A stretch of 64,000 nucleotides of DNA from Granulicella sp. 5B5 (GTDB taxonomy: Bacteria > Acidobacteriota > Terriglobia > Terriglobales > Acidobacteriaceae). The stretch is taken from positions 2,728,001 to 2,792,000 of the forward strand of contig NZ_CP046444.1 in assembly GCF_014083945.1 (NCBI RefSeq), written 5' to 3'. The position numbers and the translations under genes were made by a program. Shown piece by piece: positions 40,102 through 49,622 of the stretch (the first letter of the stretch is position 1; every line of letters starts with the position of its first letter). Below the pieces are notes generated by a model. The model searched no databases, was not told the DNA's origin, and saw only the letters and a list, made by a program, of their open reading frames with translations.

Positions 40102-43100
40102 ATGGCCTCAACCGCCACAACCCCGGAATCTCTCACGCACACCGCCCTCGCCTGGGCGCACCCCGTCGTGCAGGAGTGGTTCCTCACAAAGTTTGGCTCA
40201 CCCACCGAGCCACAGATTGCAGGCTGGCCCGCCATCCTCCGCGGAGACCCCACCCTCATCTCCGCTCCCACAGGCTCCGGCAAAACGCTCACAGCATTTC
40301 TAGTCTGCATCGACGCGCTCCTCCGCAAGTCCATCGAAGGCCGCCTCGCAGCCCAAACAGAAGTCGTCTACGTCTCACCACTCAAAGCCCTCTCCAACGA
40401 CGTCCAGAAGAACCTCGACGGCCCGCTCGCAGAGATCCAGCAACTCGCCCTCGAACGGGGCTATCTCTGCACGCCCATTCGCACCGGCATCCGCACCGGC
40501 GACACGCCGACGAAGGACCGCACGGCGATGCTCAAGCATCCGCCGCACATCCTCGTCACCACGCCGGAGTCGCTTTACATCCTGCTCACCGCAGGCAAGT
40601 CGCGCCAGAACCTCACCCGCGTCCGCACCCTCATCGTCGACGAGATCCACGCCATCGCCGACGACAAACGCGGCGCGCACCTCGCCCTCTCCCTCGAACG
40701 CCTCGACGCTCTCGTCTGCGGCGAAAACCGCCTCTCACCCGGAGCAATGCTCACCGGCCTCGCCACACCACCGCAACGCATCGGCCTCTCCGCCACGCAG
40801 AACCCCATCGAACTCGTCGCCGCCTTCCTCACCGGTTGCATACCCACAGAAGTGTCATCTCGACCGGAGCGAAGCGAAGTGGAGAGACCTGCTTCTCTAC
40901 CGCTATCGCCGAATCGGCCCCGCCAACCCGCCACCATCATCCAGGTCGGCCAGCGCCGCACCCTCGACCTGGCTATCGAAGTCCCCTCCGACGAACTCGG
41001 CTCCATCTGCTCCACCGCCATGTGGCAGGAGATCTTCGACAAGCTCGCCGCCCTCACCGACCACCATCGCTCCACACTCGTCTTCGTCAACACGCGCAAG
41101 CTCGTCGAAAAGATCAGCTTCGAGCTCTCTCAGCGCCTCGGCGAAGACGCCGTAGCAGCGCACCACGGCAGCCTCTCCCGCGCTCTCCGTCTCGACGCCG
41201 AGCAACGCCTCAAATCCGGCGAGATCAAGATCCTCATCGCCACCGCCTCTTTGGAACTGGGAATAGATATAGGCACTGTAGATCTCGTCTGCCAGATCGC
41301 GACAACGCGTTCCGTCGCCGTCGCGATGCAGCGCGTCGGCCGCGCTGGCCACTGGCGCGGAGCCACACCCAAAGGCCGCTTCTTCGCCACCACGCGCGAC
41401 GACCTCATGGAGCAGGCCGCGCTCCTCCGCAAGATGACAGCAGGCGAGCTCGACCTCCTCGAAGTCCCCGAGCTCCCCATCGACGTCCTCATGCAGCAGA
41501 TCGTCGCCGCCGTCGGCGCCGAAAGCTGGGACGAGACCGCCCTCTACAACGTCCTGCGTCGCGCCTACCCGTTCCGCAACCTCACACCGCAGCTCTACGA
41601 GCAGCTCCTCAGCCTGCTCCACAACGGCATCGAAAGCTCCCGCGGCCGTTACGGTGCCTACATCCTCCGCGACCGCGTCCAAGGCCAGCTCCACGCCCGC
41701 CGCGGCGCACGCAGCATCGCCATCGGCAACGGCGGAGCCATCCCGGACACCAGCATCTTCGCCGTCATGCTCCAACCGGAGAACGTGCAGATCGCCACGC
41801 TGGACGAGCACTTCGCCGTCGACAGCTCACCCGGCGACGTCATCCTCCTCGGCAACACCAGCTGGCGCATCCAGCGCGTCGAAGCCGCTGGCAAGGTCCT
41901 CGTCGAAGACGCCCACGGCGCCCCACCCAGCATCCCCTTCTGGGAAGGCGAAGCCCCACAGCGCACCAGCGTCGTCTCCGACGGCGTCAGTGACCTCCGC
42001 GCCGAGATCGACCAGCGCACCCGCAACATCTCCCCGCGTAATCTTTCTTTCGCGAGCGTTACCGAAGAGGTGTCATCTCGACCGGAGCAGGATGGTTCCA
42101 TCATCCTGCGCAGTGGAGAGACCTGCGGTTTGCCCGCGCACGACCCACAGGTTCAACTCCTTGACACCATCGCCTTCCTCCAGCGCGAGTGTTTCGTATG
42201 TGAATCGGCGGCGCGCCAGTTGATCGCTTACATCGTCGCAGGCCGCGCCGTCCTCGGCTGCGTCCCCACCAAACAGACCATCATCGCCGAACGCTTCTTC
42301 GACGAAGGCGGAGGCCAGCAGCTCATCCTGCACACACCCTTTGGCGGACGCCTCAACAAAGCCTGGGGCCTCGCGCTACGCAAGCGCTTCTGCCGAGGCT
42401 TCAACTTCGAGCTGCAGGCCGCAGCCACCGACAACGGCATCAACATCTCGCTCGCCGAGCAGCACAGCTTCCCGCTCGCCGACGTCTTCCACTTCCTCAC
42501 CGAACACACCGCGCGCACGCTACTAGAACAAGCCTGCATCCCTTCGCCACTCTTCAAGAACCGCTGGCGCTGGGCCGCAGGCCGCAGCCTGCAACTGTTG
42601 CGCATGCAGAAGGGCAAGCGTGTCGCCCCGCAGATCCAGCGCACCCGCTCTGACGATCTCCTCGCCAGCGTCTTCCCGCACGCCTCCGCCTGCCCGGAAA
42701 CCATGACCGGCGACATCGAGATCCCCGATCACCCTCTCGTCAACGAGGTCATGAAGGACACGCTTACCGAAGCGATGGATATAGACGGCCTCCTCGAAGT
42801 TCTCCGAGGCATCGCATCCGGCAGCATCCACTGCGTCGCCATCGACACGCCTGTCCCAAGCGTCTTCGCGCACGAACTCGTCAACGCGATGCCTTACGCC
42901 TTTCTTGATGAGGCTGGCACCGAAGAGCGCCGCGCCCGCACCACCTCGCTGCGCCGTGCTCTGCCCAACGCAATCACCGAAGGCGCAGGCCTGCTCGACC
43001 TCGCCGCCATCGCCACCGTCCGCGAACAGCTCTGTCCCGACATCCGCGACGAGCACGAGCTCCACGATCTTCTCCTACAACTCGTCGCGCTACCGCTCTC

Positions 43101-45039
43101 GTCTCTCGGAGGGAGCAGTGGCCTTCAGGCCACTGAAACATCGCCCATACTTGCAGGGGCTTCAGCCCCGGCCTGCTTAGCCGAGAAGTCGCGCCACTGG
43201 CCGCTCTACTTCGACCGCCTCGCCCAACAGCAACGCACACACATCATCAGCCTCGAAGGTGAACCCACATGGATCGCCGCCGAGCGTCTTCCCGAAGCCG
43301 CACTCCTCTGGCCTGACGAAGTTTTGCCCGCGGCGCCAGTCACCACAGAGCCAAAGCCCTTCGTCCTCGGTGGCACCGAAGACCGCCCCGCCCAAACCTT
43401 CAGCGCACGCGACACTGCCACCACCGCGCTCACACAAGGCTGGCTGCAAATCCTCGGCCCAACCACGGCGACCGAGCTCGGCGCGATCACGCACCTCCAT
43501 CCGCGTTCCCTGCATCAGGCCTTCCTCGCGATGGAGATGCAGGGCCTCGCCATGCGCGGCGTCTTCGAACACCCCAAACCATCAGATGACGAGCCGTTAC
43601 ATATCGAGTGGTGCGAGCGCCGCATCCTCCAGCGCATCCACCGGCTCACACTCACCTCGCTGCGCAAACAGGTAGAGCCAGCAACGCCAGCCATCTTCAT
43701 GCGCTGGCTCCTAGACTGGCATCACCTCGCGCCAGACACCCAGTTGGCAGGCGAAGAAGGTGTCCTCGCCGTCATCGAGCAACTCGAAGGCTTCGAAGCC
43801 CCCGCCGTCGAGTGGGAGCGCACGCTCCTCCCCACGCGCATCGCCAACTACAGCCCGCAGTGGCTCGACAACCTCTCCCTCGCCGGCGTCATCGGCTGGG
43901 GCCGCATCTCGCCACACCCCGCATGGACTAGCGCGTCTTCCGGTACCCCGAGCCTTCAGGCTCGGGTCCCACAGCTGGCCCAGGAAAAGGGAGGGGCTTT
44001 AGCCCCGGAGCTTAGGAAGGGGCCACGCCGCGTCATCCCCACCAACGCCGCGCCCATCACCTTCTACCTGCGCGACACCTCCGACTGGCTCCACGCCGCG
44101 CTCGCCGCCAACGCCATCGACGAGTCCATCCTCGCGCAGGCGCTTTCGCCGGAAGCTCAGCAGGTCCGTGCGTTCCTCGCACAGCAGGGCGCAGTCTTCC
44201 TCGCCGACCTCCAGCGCCTTACCGGACTCACGCGCCTCCAAACCTCCACCGCTCTATGGGAGCTCGCCACCGCGGGCCTCGCCGCCGCCGACGGCTTCGA
44301 CCAGCTCCGCGCCATGATGGATCCGCGCCGCAAGTCCGTCACCACCGAGCAGCCCCACGCCACCAGCCTCCGCAAGCGCGCCGCCGCCCGCACCACCGCA
44401 GGCCGCTGGTCGCTACTTCAGCCAGCCACTCTGGGCGCCCCATCTTCGCCGACAGTTTCATCGTCGTCTAGGGTGGGATCGCAGAACCTACCCAACTCCC
44501 AACAGGCTGCCATCGCCGCCGCAAAGCAACGCGACGCCGCACTCGACACGCACGCACGCATTCTGCTTCGCCGCTACGGCGTCCTCTTCCGCGACCTCCT
44601 CGCGCGCGAGTCCAACGCTCCCAAATGGCGCGATCTCGTCCCTATCCTTCGCCGTCTCGAAGCCCGCGGCGAAATCCGCGGCGGCCGTTTCGTCAGCGGC
44701 CCTTTCGGCGAGCAGTATGCTCTTCCCGAAGCCGCCGGCTCTCTCCGTGAAGCCCGCAAGCGCTACGCCAGTCTCTCCGGTGAAACGCCCATCGCCGTCG
44801 CCGCTGCTGACCCTCTCAACCTCGTCGGCATCCTCGTCCCCGGCGAACGCGTCCCCGCCACCCCCGGCAAACAGGTTCTCTTCACCAACGGCGCAGCCGT
44901 ACAGGACGCCCTCACCCCAACTCCCTCACCACCGCGCGCCAAACCAAACCGCTCACGCGCTATCCTCGACCTCATCCGCAGCGAGTCCTCGCTGCCGCGC
45001 CCAGCCGCCAGGCCCACCACGCAGGACCTCTTCTCATGA
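40102..45039 (+). CDS. lhr: Lhr-like ATP-dependent DNA/RNA helicase, with five in-frame repeat insertions
   Basis: Large superfamily 2 helicase (1645 aa) implicated in DNA repair; Lhr proteins move 3'-5' on single-stranded nucleic acid. RecA1: Q-like motif, Walker A APTGSGKT at 55-62, VDEIHAIADDKRG with DEIH at 180-183. RecA2: TLVFVNTRKLVEKI, ATASLELGIDIG, QRVGRAGH. Winged-helix, beta-barrel and Lhr-CTD segments follow. Five short segments are made of dispersed hairpin repeats without breaking the frame: R1 at about residues 248-267 and 656-677, R3 pairs at about 1005-1023 and 1282-1302, R2 at about 1444-1462. Motif regions are untouched. The stop overlaps the DUF5522 start by 4 bp. Confidence 0.93.
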   Translation: MASTATTPESLTHTALAWAHPVVQEWFLTKFGSPTEPQIAGWPAILRGDPTLISAPTGSGKTLTAFLVCIDALLRKSIEGRLAAQTEVVYVSPLKALSNDVQKNLDGPLAEIQQLALERGYLCTPIRTGIRTGDTPTKDRTAMLKHPPHILVTTPESLYILLTAGKSRQNLTRVRTLIVDEIHAIADDKRGAHLALSLERLDALVCGENRLSPGAMLTGLATPPQRIGLSATQNPIELVAAFLTGCIPTEVSSRPERSEVERPASLPLSPNRPRQPATIIQVGQRRTLDLAIEVPSDELGSICSTAMWQEIFDKLAALTDHHRSTLVFVNTRKLVEKISFELSQRLGEDAVAAHHGSLSRALRLDAEQRLKSGEIKILIATASLELGIDIGTVDLVCQIATTRSVAVAMQRVGRAGHWRGATPKGRFFATTRDDLMEQAALLRKMTAGELDLLEVPELPIDVLMQQIVAAVGAESWDETALYNVLRRAYPFRNLTPQLYEQLLSLLHNGIESSRGRYGAYILRDRVQGQLHARRGARSIAIGNGGAIPDTSIFAVMLQPENVQIATLDEHFAVDSSPGDVILLGNTSWRIQRVEAAGKVLVEDAHGAPPSIPFWEGEAPQRTSVVSDGVSDLRAEIDQRTRNISPRNLSFASVTEEVSSRPEQDGSIILRSGETCGLPAHDPQVQLLDTIAFLQRECFVCESAARQLIAYIVAGRAVLGCVPTKQTIIAERFFDEGGGQQLILHTPFGGRLNKAWGLALRKRFCRGFNFELQAAATDNGINISLAEQHSFPLADVFHFLTEHTARTLLEQACIPSPLFKNRWRWAAGRSLQLLRMQKGKRVAPQIQRTRSDDLLASVFPHASACPETMTGDIEIPDHPLVNEVMKDTLTEAMDIDGLLEVLRGIASGSIHCVAIDTPVPSVFAHELVNAMPYAFLDEAGTEERRARTTSLRRALPNAITEGAGLLDLAAIATVREQLCPDIRDEHELHDLLLQLVALPLSSLGGSSGLQATETSPILAGASAPACLAEKSRHWPLYFDRLAQQQRTHIISLEGEPTWIAAERLPEAALLWPDEVLPAAPVTTEPKPFVLGGTEDRPAQTFSARDTATTALTQGWLQILGPTTATELGAITHLHPRSLHQAFLAMEMQGLAMRGVFEHPKPSDDEPLHIEWCERRILQRIHRLTLTSLRKQVEPATPAIFMRWLLDWHHLAPDTQLAGEEGVLAVIEQLEGFEAPAVEWERTLLPTRIANYSPQWLDNLSLAGVIGWGRISPHPAWTSASSGTPSLQARVPQLAQEKGGALAPELRKGPRRVIPTNAAPITFYLRDTSDWLHAALAANAIDESILAQALSPEAQQVRAFLAQQGAVFLADLQRLTGLTRLQTSTALWELATAGLAAADGFDQLRAMMDPRRKSVTTEQPHATSLRKRAAARTTAGRWSLLQPATLGAPSSPTVSSSSRVGSQNLPNSQQAAIAAAKQRDAALDTHARILLRRYGVLFRDLLARESNAPKWRDLVPILRRLEARGEIRGGRFVSGPFGEQYALPEAAGSLREARKRYASLSGETPIAVAAADPLNLVGILVPGERVPATPGKQVLFTNGAAVQDALTPTPSPPRAKPNRSRAILDLIRSESSLPRPAARPTTQDLFS
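40844..40900 (+). repeat. In-frame R1 repeat in lhr (first)
   Basis: Short R1: AGAAGTGTCATCTCGACCGG ... GTGGAGAGACCTGCTTCT. Encodes TEVSSRPERSEVERPASLP between RecA1 motifs. Confidence 0.9.
42067..42130 (+). repeat. In-frame R1 repeat in lhr (second)
   Basis: R1 with a changed but still paired stem (GCAGGAT...ATCCTGC in place of GCATCGC...GCGATGC). Encodes EEVSSRPEQDGSIILRSGET. Confidence 0.9.
43116..43169 (+). repeat. In-frame pair of R3 hairpins in lhr (first)
   Basis: CAGTGGCC-TTCA-GGCCACTG (43116-43135) and GGGGC-TTCA-GCCCC (43156-43169), encoding GLQATE...GASAPA in frame. Confidence 0.9.
43947..44006 (+). repeat. In-frame pair of R3 hairpins in lhr (second)
   Basis: CCCGAGCC-TTCA-GGCTCGGG (43947-43966) and GGGGC-TTTA-GCCCC (43993-44006), encoding PSLQARVP...GGALAPE in frame. 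Confidence 0.9.
44432..44485 (+). repeat. In-frame R2 repeat in lhr
   Basis: GGGCGCCCCATCTTCGCC...TAGGGTGGGATCGCAGAA, encoding LGAPSSPTVSSSSRVGSQN in frame. Confidence 0.9.
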
Positions 45040-45227
45040 GCGACACCAAGCCGCCAGTGGAGGCAACAAACGCTGATTCGCTCCCCGGCGAGGCCCCTCG
45101 CACATCGGAGCCGCTGCGCCCTGAAGACTTCTACATGGAAGGTCCCTATCTCGTCTTCACCGCGGCCTACCACCTCCGTCGCGGCTACTGCTGCAACTCG
45201 GACTGCCGCCACTGTCCATACAAGTAG
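45036..45227 (+). CDS. DUF5522-like small Cys-rich protein
   Basis: A 63-aa protein ending YLVFTAAYHLRRGYCCNSDC then RHCPYK: the cysteine pattern CC-x3-C-x2-C is typical of the short DUF5522 family. It starts inside the lhr stop (ATGA overlap) and is therefore translationally coupled to the helicase. It probably binds a metal. Function unknown. It ends 2 bp from the stop of the convergent VWA gene. Confidence 0.78.
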   Translation: MSDTKPPVEATNADSLPGEAPRTSEPLRPEDFYMEGPYLVFTAAYHLRRGYCCNSDCRHCPYK

Positions 45228-45229
45228 CC

Positions 45230-46258
45230 CTACGGCTGCGTGTAATACCCCTCCCTCGTCCGGGCCGTCAACCCGCCTGCTGCCACTTTCACCTGCAGTT
45301 GATGGTACGTGGCTGCACCCTCGCCGGGCTCAGGCATGAACGTGATCCTATAGTAGTGGTCGGCATCCGCCGCGCACTGTTGCAACATGCCCACAACGTC
45401 GCTGGAGTTCAACACCAGGCCGCCGCTCTGCTCCGCCAGCACCTGCAGCGAAAGGTTGCCCAATGTGGCGTCGCCCGGCTTCTTCAACCCGTTCACAAAA
45501 CTCTCGTAGTAGAACGCTCTGCCCAACGACTCACCCACGCCCCAACTGTTGATGTTGTACAGCGTAATGCCGGCCTTCCTCAGCTCGGTCGAAAAGCTGA
45601 CGACGTTTGCATAGATCCCACGCTGCTCTTTGTCATCCAGCTCCACGCCTGGCCCGGACAGGATCGGCCAGCCCGGCGACACCCAGAGCACCAGCTTGCG
45701 CCCTGGCCGTTTCTCTTCCAGCTCAATCAGCTGTCGCAGCCCGTTGATCGAAATCGACATCCGGTCGCTCGCGCCATAAAACCCCTGTGACCGGTTGATG
45801 TCGCGCAGCCCGATGTTCGCCGCGTTCAGCGCATCGGACAGCACTGCGCCGTTCGTCGTCGTGGTGTTGTATAGCTGAAAGTTTGTGTCCGTCAGGATCG
45901 CAAACGTCGTAGGGTAGGGAAGCGCGGCACCCTTGTTGCGCAGGTACTGAGCGATCTGCTCTCTCTGGTACGACAGCGCGGTATACGGCGTATTCACTGA
46001 GTCGATAACAATCACCACCTCGGTCGGCGCCGCCTTGCCCTCCATCACCGCGAACGACGAGACTGCCCGCGGCGTCTTATTGTCCAGCAGGGTAAAGTCC
46101 TTCTCACTTAGCTCCGGTGCCGGCCGTTTCCCTGCACCCGTCACAGTTACATCAAGCTGAATCGGCGCCGCCGCAGCTTGCGCCTTCACGCTCTTGATGG
46201 GCAAAAAGAAAAGACCCACAGCAAGGGTTGCAACACCTGCGTATTTTGTCGCGAACAT
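45230..46258 (-). CDS. Secreted VWA-domain protein (acidobacterial type)
   Basis: A 342-aa exported protein: signal peptide (GVATLAVGLFFLPIKSVKAQ), a short beta-domain with LSEKDFTLLDNKTPRAVSSF that precedes the VWA fold in this family, then VWA proper (EVVIVIDSVNT with the MIDAS-like DSVN, KLVLWVSPGWPILSG, AGITLYNINSWG). The C-terminus HYYRITFMPEPGEGAATYHQ is the usual ending. The metal-binding DxSxS is incomplete. Likely envelope or matrix interaction; no direct function visible. Confidence 0.82.
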   Translation of the reverse strand: MFATKYAGVATLAVGLFFLPIKSVKAQAAAAPIQLDVTVTGAGKRPAPELSEKDFTLLDNKTPRAVSSFAVMEGKAAPTEVVIVIDSVNTPYTALSYQREQIAQYLRNKGAALPYPTTFAILTDTNFQLYNTTTTNGAVLSDALNAANIGLRDINRSQGFYGASDRMSISINGLRQLIELEEKRPGRKLVLWVSPGWPILSGPGVELDDKEQRGIYANVVSFSTELRKAGITLYNINSWGVGESLGRAFYYESFVNGLKKPGDATLGNLSLQVLAEQSGGLVLNSSDVVGMLQQCAADADHYYRITFMPEPGEGAATYHQLQVKVAAGGLTARTREGYYTQP

Positions 46259-46407
46259 CAGACTCTCTCCCGCAGGTTGAGATCAAGCGGGATATCTTCT
46301 CATCGCTGTCTCATCTGCTTACAGAGATAAGACGCTTGCGATGCGACCGGCGACACATCCATCTCGCATTTCTTTCTGGGACGTCACCGTCAGCCGCACC
46401 GCCTCGT

Positions 46408-47310
46408 TTAGTTAGGAACACCGTCGTTGCTCGTTCCCAGTCCCGGTGTTGCATGGGCAACGTTCGGCTTCTGCAGCCGGTTCGCATTGGCCATCACCAC
46501 ACGGATCTCAGGGTTCTTCAGCCACACGCGCATCTCGGAGTCATCGCTGAGCGCTGCGTGCAGATCAAGGCCATGTTCGGCTGCCTTTTGCAGCCACAGC
46601 TTGGTCTCCAGCATCGCACCCTGGCTGGCATACATCTTCGCCATCTGGAAGCAAAGCAGCCCATAGTTCTGGGTCTGCAGCACATGCAGCGTAATGCCGC
46701 CGCCCTCTGCTTCTGCCGACATGATCCGCGGGTCCAGCCGCATCGCCGCAGAAAACTCCGTCCGCGCGCTCTCTACGTCATTGTCTGCAAAGTACGCGAT
46801 GCCCAAATTGGCATGGAACACCGCCGAGTGTTTGTCCAGCTTCAGCGCCCGTTTGTACTCGTGGATTGCGGAACGGTTCGCGCCCAGTATGTAGTCGGCT
46901 GCGGCCAGATTGTTCCACGCCTGCGGGTCTTTCTTCGCCATATGCACGCACTGCTGAAACAGCGCCCGGGCCAGCGCGGTTTGCCGCAGTTCCAGCCGCA
47001 CAACACCCATCTTCTTCAGCAGAGTCGCCGGGTCTCCGCCGCGCTTCATCGCATACGTGTAGTAGTCCAGCGCATCTTCAGGAAAGCGCCTCGCCTGCAG
47101 CACATCGCCGCTCAGCTCCAGTTGGGCCTCGTTCGCCGTCGCCGGATCGGCAAGGTGGGGTGCAATCAACTGCCAGTCTTCACTCTGGTGCAACAGCGCG
47201 CTCTCCTCGGCGGCGGAGTGTGTCTTAGTCTGTGAGTTAGGGAGAGATTGAGCTGCCAGCGGCGTAACACCTGCCAGCAGTAACGAGAGGAACCGAGCGT
47301 GGATACGCAT
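46408..47310 (-). CDS. Secreted TPR protein
   Basis: A 300-aa protein with a signal peptide (FLSLLLAGVTPLAAQ) and about five TPR units (EDALDYYTYAMKRGGDPATL, AWNNLAAADYILGANRSAIH, AVFHANLGIAYFADNDVESA and following). AGGAGGG precedes the ATG, a strong ribosome site. It sits between two VWA genes on the same strand and probably takes part in the same envelope process. Confidence 0.82.
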   Translation of the reverse strand: MRIHARFLSLLLAGVTPLAAQSLPNSQTKTHSAAEESALLHQSEDWQLIAPHLADPATANEAQLELSGDVLQARRFPEDALDYYTYAMKRGGDPATLLKKMGVVRLELRQTALARALFQQCVHMAKKDPQAWNNLAAADYILGANRSAIHEYKRALKLDKHSAVFHANLGIAYFADNDVESARTEFSAAMRLDPRIMSAEAEGGGITLHVLQTQNYGLLCFQMAKMYASQGAMLETKLWLQKAAEHGLDLHAALSDDSEMRVWLKNPEIRVVMANANRLQKPNVAHATPGLGTSNDGVPN

Positions 47311-47393
47311 CGTAAGCCCTCCTGTCCAGGAAGGCCACCAGTCTCCTCTTCGCCACTCGAATAGTCAAGAGCCGTCTTTCCGCCCGGCCTCTC

Positions 47394-49592
47394 CTACCGC
47401 ATCCCGCCTGTCGTCGCGGCTGCTGGGGCCGGCACAGCCGCCACCGGGGGCATCACCCGCACCGCCATCCTCGGAAACGTGAAGCTCCCGCCCGCATCGT
47501 CAATCACATTCACCTGGCAGATGTACGTCCCCGGCTTCAGCGTCGTCAGCGGCACATCGAACTGGAACGCCACCGCATCCCGCTGCGGATCGTTGATCGT
47601 CTCCGCCGTTACCTCCGGCGTCTCATACACCTTCGTGCCGCCGTTCAGAAACTCGATGCTGGTCAATACATGCACCGGCCCACCCTCGCGCCGCAACATC
47701 CCCGGAGCAGCCGCAGGCTCAGGCGCGCCTTTCGCCTTCGTCGGGTCATACACCTCGTACAAAAAGTACAGGTGCTGGTCCTGCCGAAACACATGCGCCA
47801 CATTCGGCACCCACTCCACGCCGTCCCGAACGAGCGGGCTCTGCGGGTTCTTCGCTTCGTTCGGCGTCCGCTGGCTCGCAATCACCACGGAGCTCAGCTT
47901 CAGCGGCACCTTCTTCCAATCCGGAACCTCGATGTCCGTCTCGAAGCTCCCCATGTTGCCCGTCTGGTTCTCGCGCACAACGAACTTTAGGTGATACCTT
48001 CCCGGCGCCAGCGTAAAGCCCGTCGAGTACTGAATGTTCTTCCGCTTCACCTGCTGCGACTGGTCCAGCGCCAGCTTTACCGTATCGCGCACATTGCCGA
48101 CGGTCACCATGTCGCCTTCGCCATGCGCGCCATTACCCACGGACTTCGTCACCCGGCCCATAATGTCGATGCTGCCTTTGTCGCGGTCGCCGTTTTTCAC
48201 AAACGGTATCTGCGACCCCGGCACCAGCAGGCTCACGGGGATATAAAACAGGTTCTGCCCCGTATTCGCCCGGAAGTACAGCGCCTGCAGATATACCGCA
48301 ACGTCCGTTGCCGGCAGGTCACTCCGCATCTGCTCGGTCAGCGCGAGCTCGCGGTCTTCGGTCTTCTGGTGCATAAAGTCGGCGGGTGCGTAGTACCCCG
48401 GCCTGTACTCCAGCTTCACATCCGGCCGGTCGATCTTCACCGTCAGGTGCCGGTACGATCCGTCCTCTCTCTTGTTCGTCGAGTGGAACCCAAGAATGTA
48501 ATACGCCTCCGTGTCCTTCTGCACCTGCTGGAACGCCGGCCCAAAGTCATTCGAGTCGCTGAAGAACTTGCCGCCCGTATCCGCCGCCAGCGTCCCCAGC
48601 GTCTCCTGCGACTGGTAGTTCGAAGCCAGCTGCGCCGTCGCCGCTCCGCCGCTATAAGCTGAGTTCCCGCGCAGGCTCCCCTTGCTCGCATCGCCCACCG
48701 GCGGCAGCGCCTGCAGTCCACGCGAATCCACCGTATAGATCGCCATGTTCGCCTTGCTCGCCTCATTCGTCGCCGCGCGCAGGCTCGCCTGGTTCTCAAT
48801 CCCATTCCGCGTCAACCCGCCCGAAAAGTACAGCATCGACTTGTGCTGGTCCACGCGCTCCAGGCTCTTCGCAATCGCGCGGATCGCAAACAACTCGCGG
48901 TCTGTGTTCAAGCTGTTGAACTCCGTGTCATCGGCTGCGAACGCCGTTGTATCGTCACTCGTACCGTCGGTGGTGCCGGTGCCGCCGTTGGCAAACCCCG
49001 TCTCATCGTCGCCGTTGTACTTCGCCAGCACCTTCAGCAGCGCGGCTTTGTCGCTCGTAAAATCCTGGTCCAGGCTCAGCCCCGTGGACATGCTTACCAT
49101 CGCCACCAAATCCGCCGGCTGCATCTGCTTGTTCACGTAGTTCGTCGCCGCATCCACCGCGCGGTCAATGTCCTCATCCTGCATCGAGCTCAGGTCGAAG
49201 AACAGCACCATCAGCCGATGGTCCTTCAAATCCTCAGGACTGGCAGCAAAGTTGTGCTCCAGCATGTCCGCGATGCTCACCTTGCCGCCCGCGGTCTTCT
49301 TCTCGTTCAGCACCGCCGCGTCGTCCACGTTCTCGTAGTCGAACGTCGCGATCTTCTGCTCTTTCTTGTCCTCGTAGATCGTAAAGTCGCTCGCCTTCAG
49401 CCCCTTCACCACCTCGCCGGTCTTCTTATCGCGCACCACCACATTGGTCAGCACAATGTTGGTGTTCACCTTCAACGTAAAGGTACTGTCACCGGTCTGC
49501 TGTGGCGAGCCATGCGCCTGCTGCGCAGCCGCCATCATCGGGTTCATCCACCCGAGCATCCCCACCATCGCCGCCGCCATCACTCGCCGCAT
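47394..49592 (-). CDS. Large secreted VWA-domain protein (acidobacterial type)
   Basis: A 732-aa exported protein. After the signal (AAAMVGMLGWMNPMMAAAQQ) comes the family pre-domain with VVVRDKKTGEVVKGLKASDF then TIYEDKKEQKI (about 48-85), and a VWA domain (LMVLFFDLSSMQDEDIDRAV near 128-147; MLYFSGGLTRNGIE; MAIYTVDSRGLQALPP). YYILGFHSTNKREDGSYRHL near 370 is the usual join to a C-terminal beta-rich half. No membrane anchor beyond the signal. It lies just downstream of the Oar-like receptor, separated by a heptamer array. Confidence 0.85.
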   Translation of the reverse strand: MRRVMAAAMVGMLGWMNPMMAAAQQAHGSPQQTGDSTFTLKVNTNIVLTNVVVRDKKTGEVVKGLKASDFTIYEDKKEQKIATFDYENVDDAAVLNEKKTAGGKVSIADMLEHNFAASPEDLKDHRLMVLFFDLSSMQDEDIDRAVDAATNYVNKQMQPADLVAMVSMSTGLSLDQDFTSDKAALLKVLAKYNGDDETGFANGGTGTTDGTSDDTTAFAADDTEFNSLNTDRELFAIRAIAKSLERVDQHKSMLYFSGGLTRNGIENQASLRAATNEASKANMAIYTVDSRGLQALPPVGDASKGSLRGNSAYSGGAATAQLASNYQSQETLGTLAADTGGKFFSDSNDFGPAFQQVQKDTEAYYILGFHSTNKREDGSYRHLTVKIDRPDVKLEYRPGYYAPADFMHQKTEDRELALTEQMRSDLPATDVAVYLQALYFRANTGQNLFYIPVSLLVPGSQIPFVKNGDRDKGSIDIMGRVTKSVGNGAHGEGDMVTVGNVRDTVKLALDQSQQVKRKNIQYSTGFTLAPGRYHLKFVVRENQTGNMGSFETDIEVPDWKKVPLKLSSVVIASQRTPNEAKNPQSPLVRDGVEWVPNVAHVFRQDQHLYFLYEVYDPTKAKGAPEPAAAPGMLRREGGPVHVLTSIEFLNGGTKVYETPEVTAETINDPQRDAVAFQFDVPLTTLKPGTYICQVNVIDDAGGSFTFPRMAVRVMPPVAAVPAPAAATTGGMR

Positions 49593-49595
49593 ACT

Positions 49596-49616
49596 CTACT
49601 CCCTATTCCCTACTCC
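49596..49616 (+). repeat. Heptamer array CTACTCC/CTATTCC (3 units)
   Basis: CTACTCC, CTATTCC, CTACTCC in the 30-bp gap between the Oar-like gene stop and the VWA gene start, where the VWA ribosome site would be expected. Confidence 0.9.
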
Positions 49617-49622
49617 CTGCCT

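Noticed and set aside
39990-41993. 667-aa Arg/Pro/His-rich frame over the start of lhr
   Set aside because: It is another frame of a real helicase gene; composition is typical of GC-rich shadow frames.
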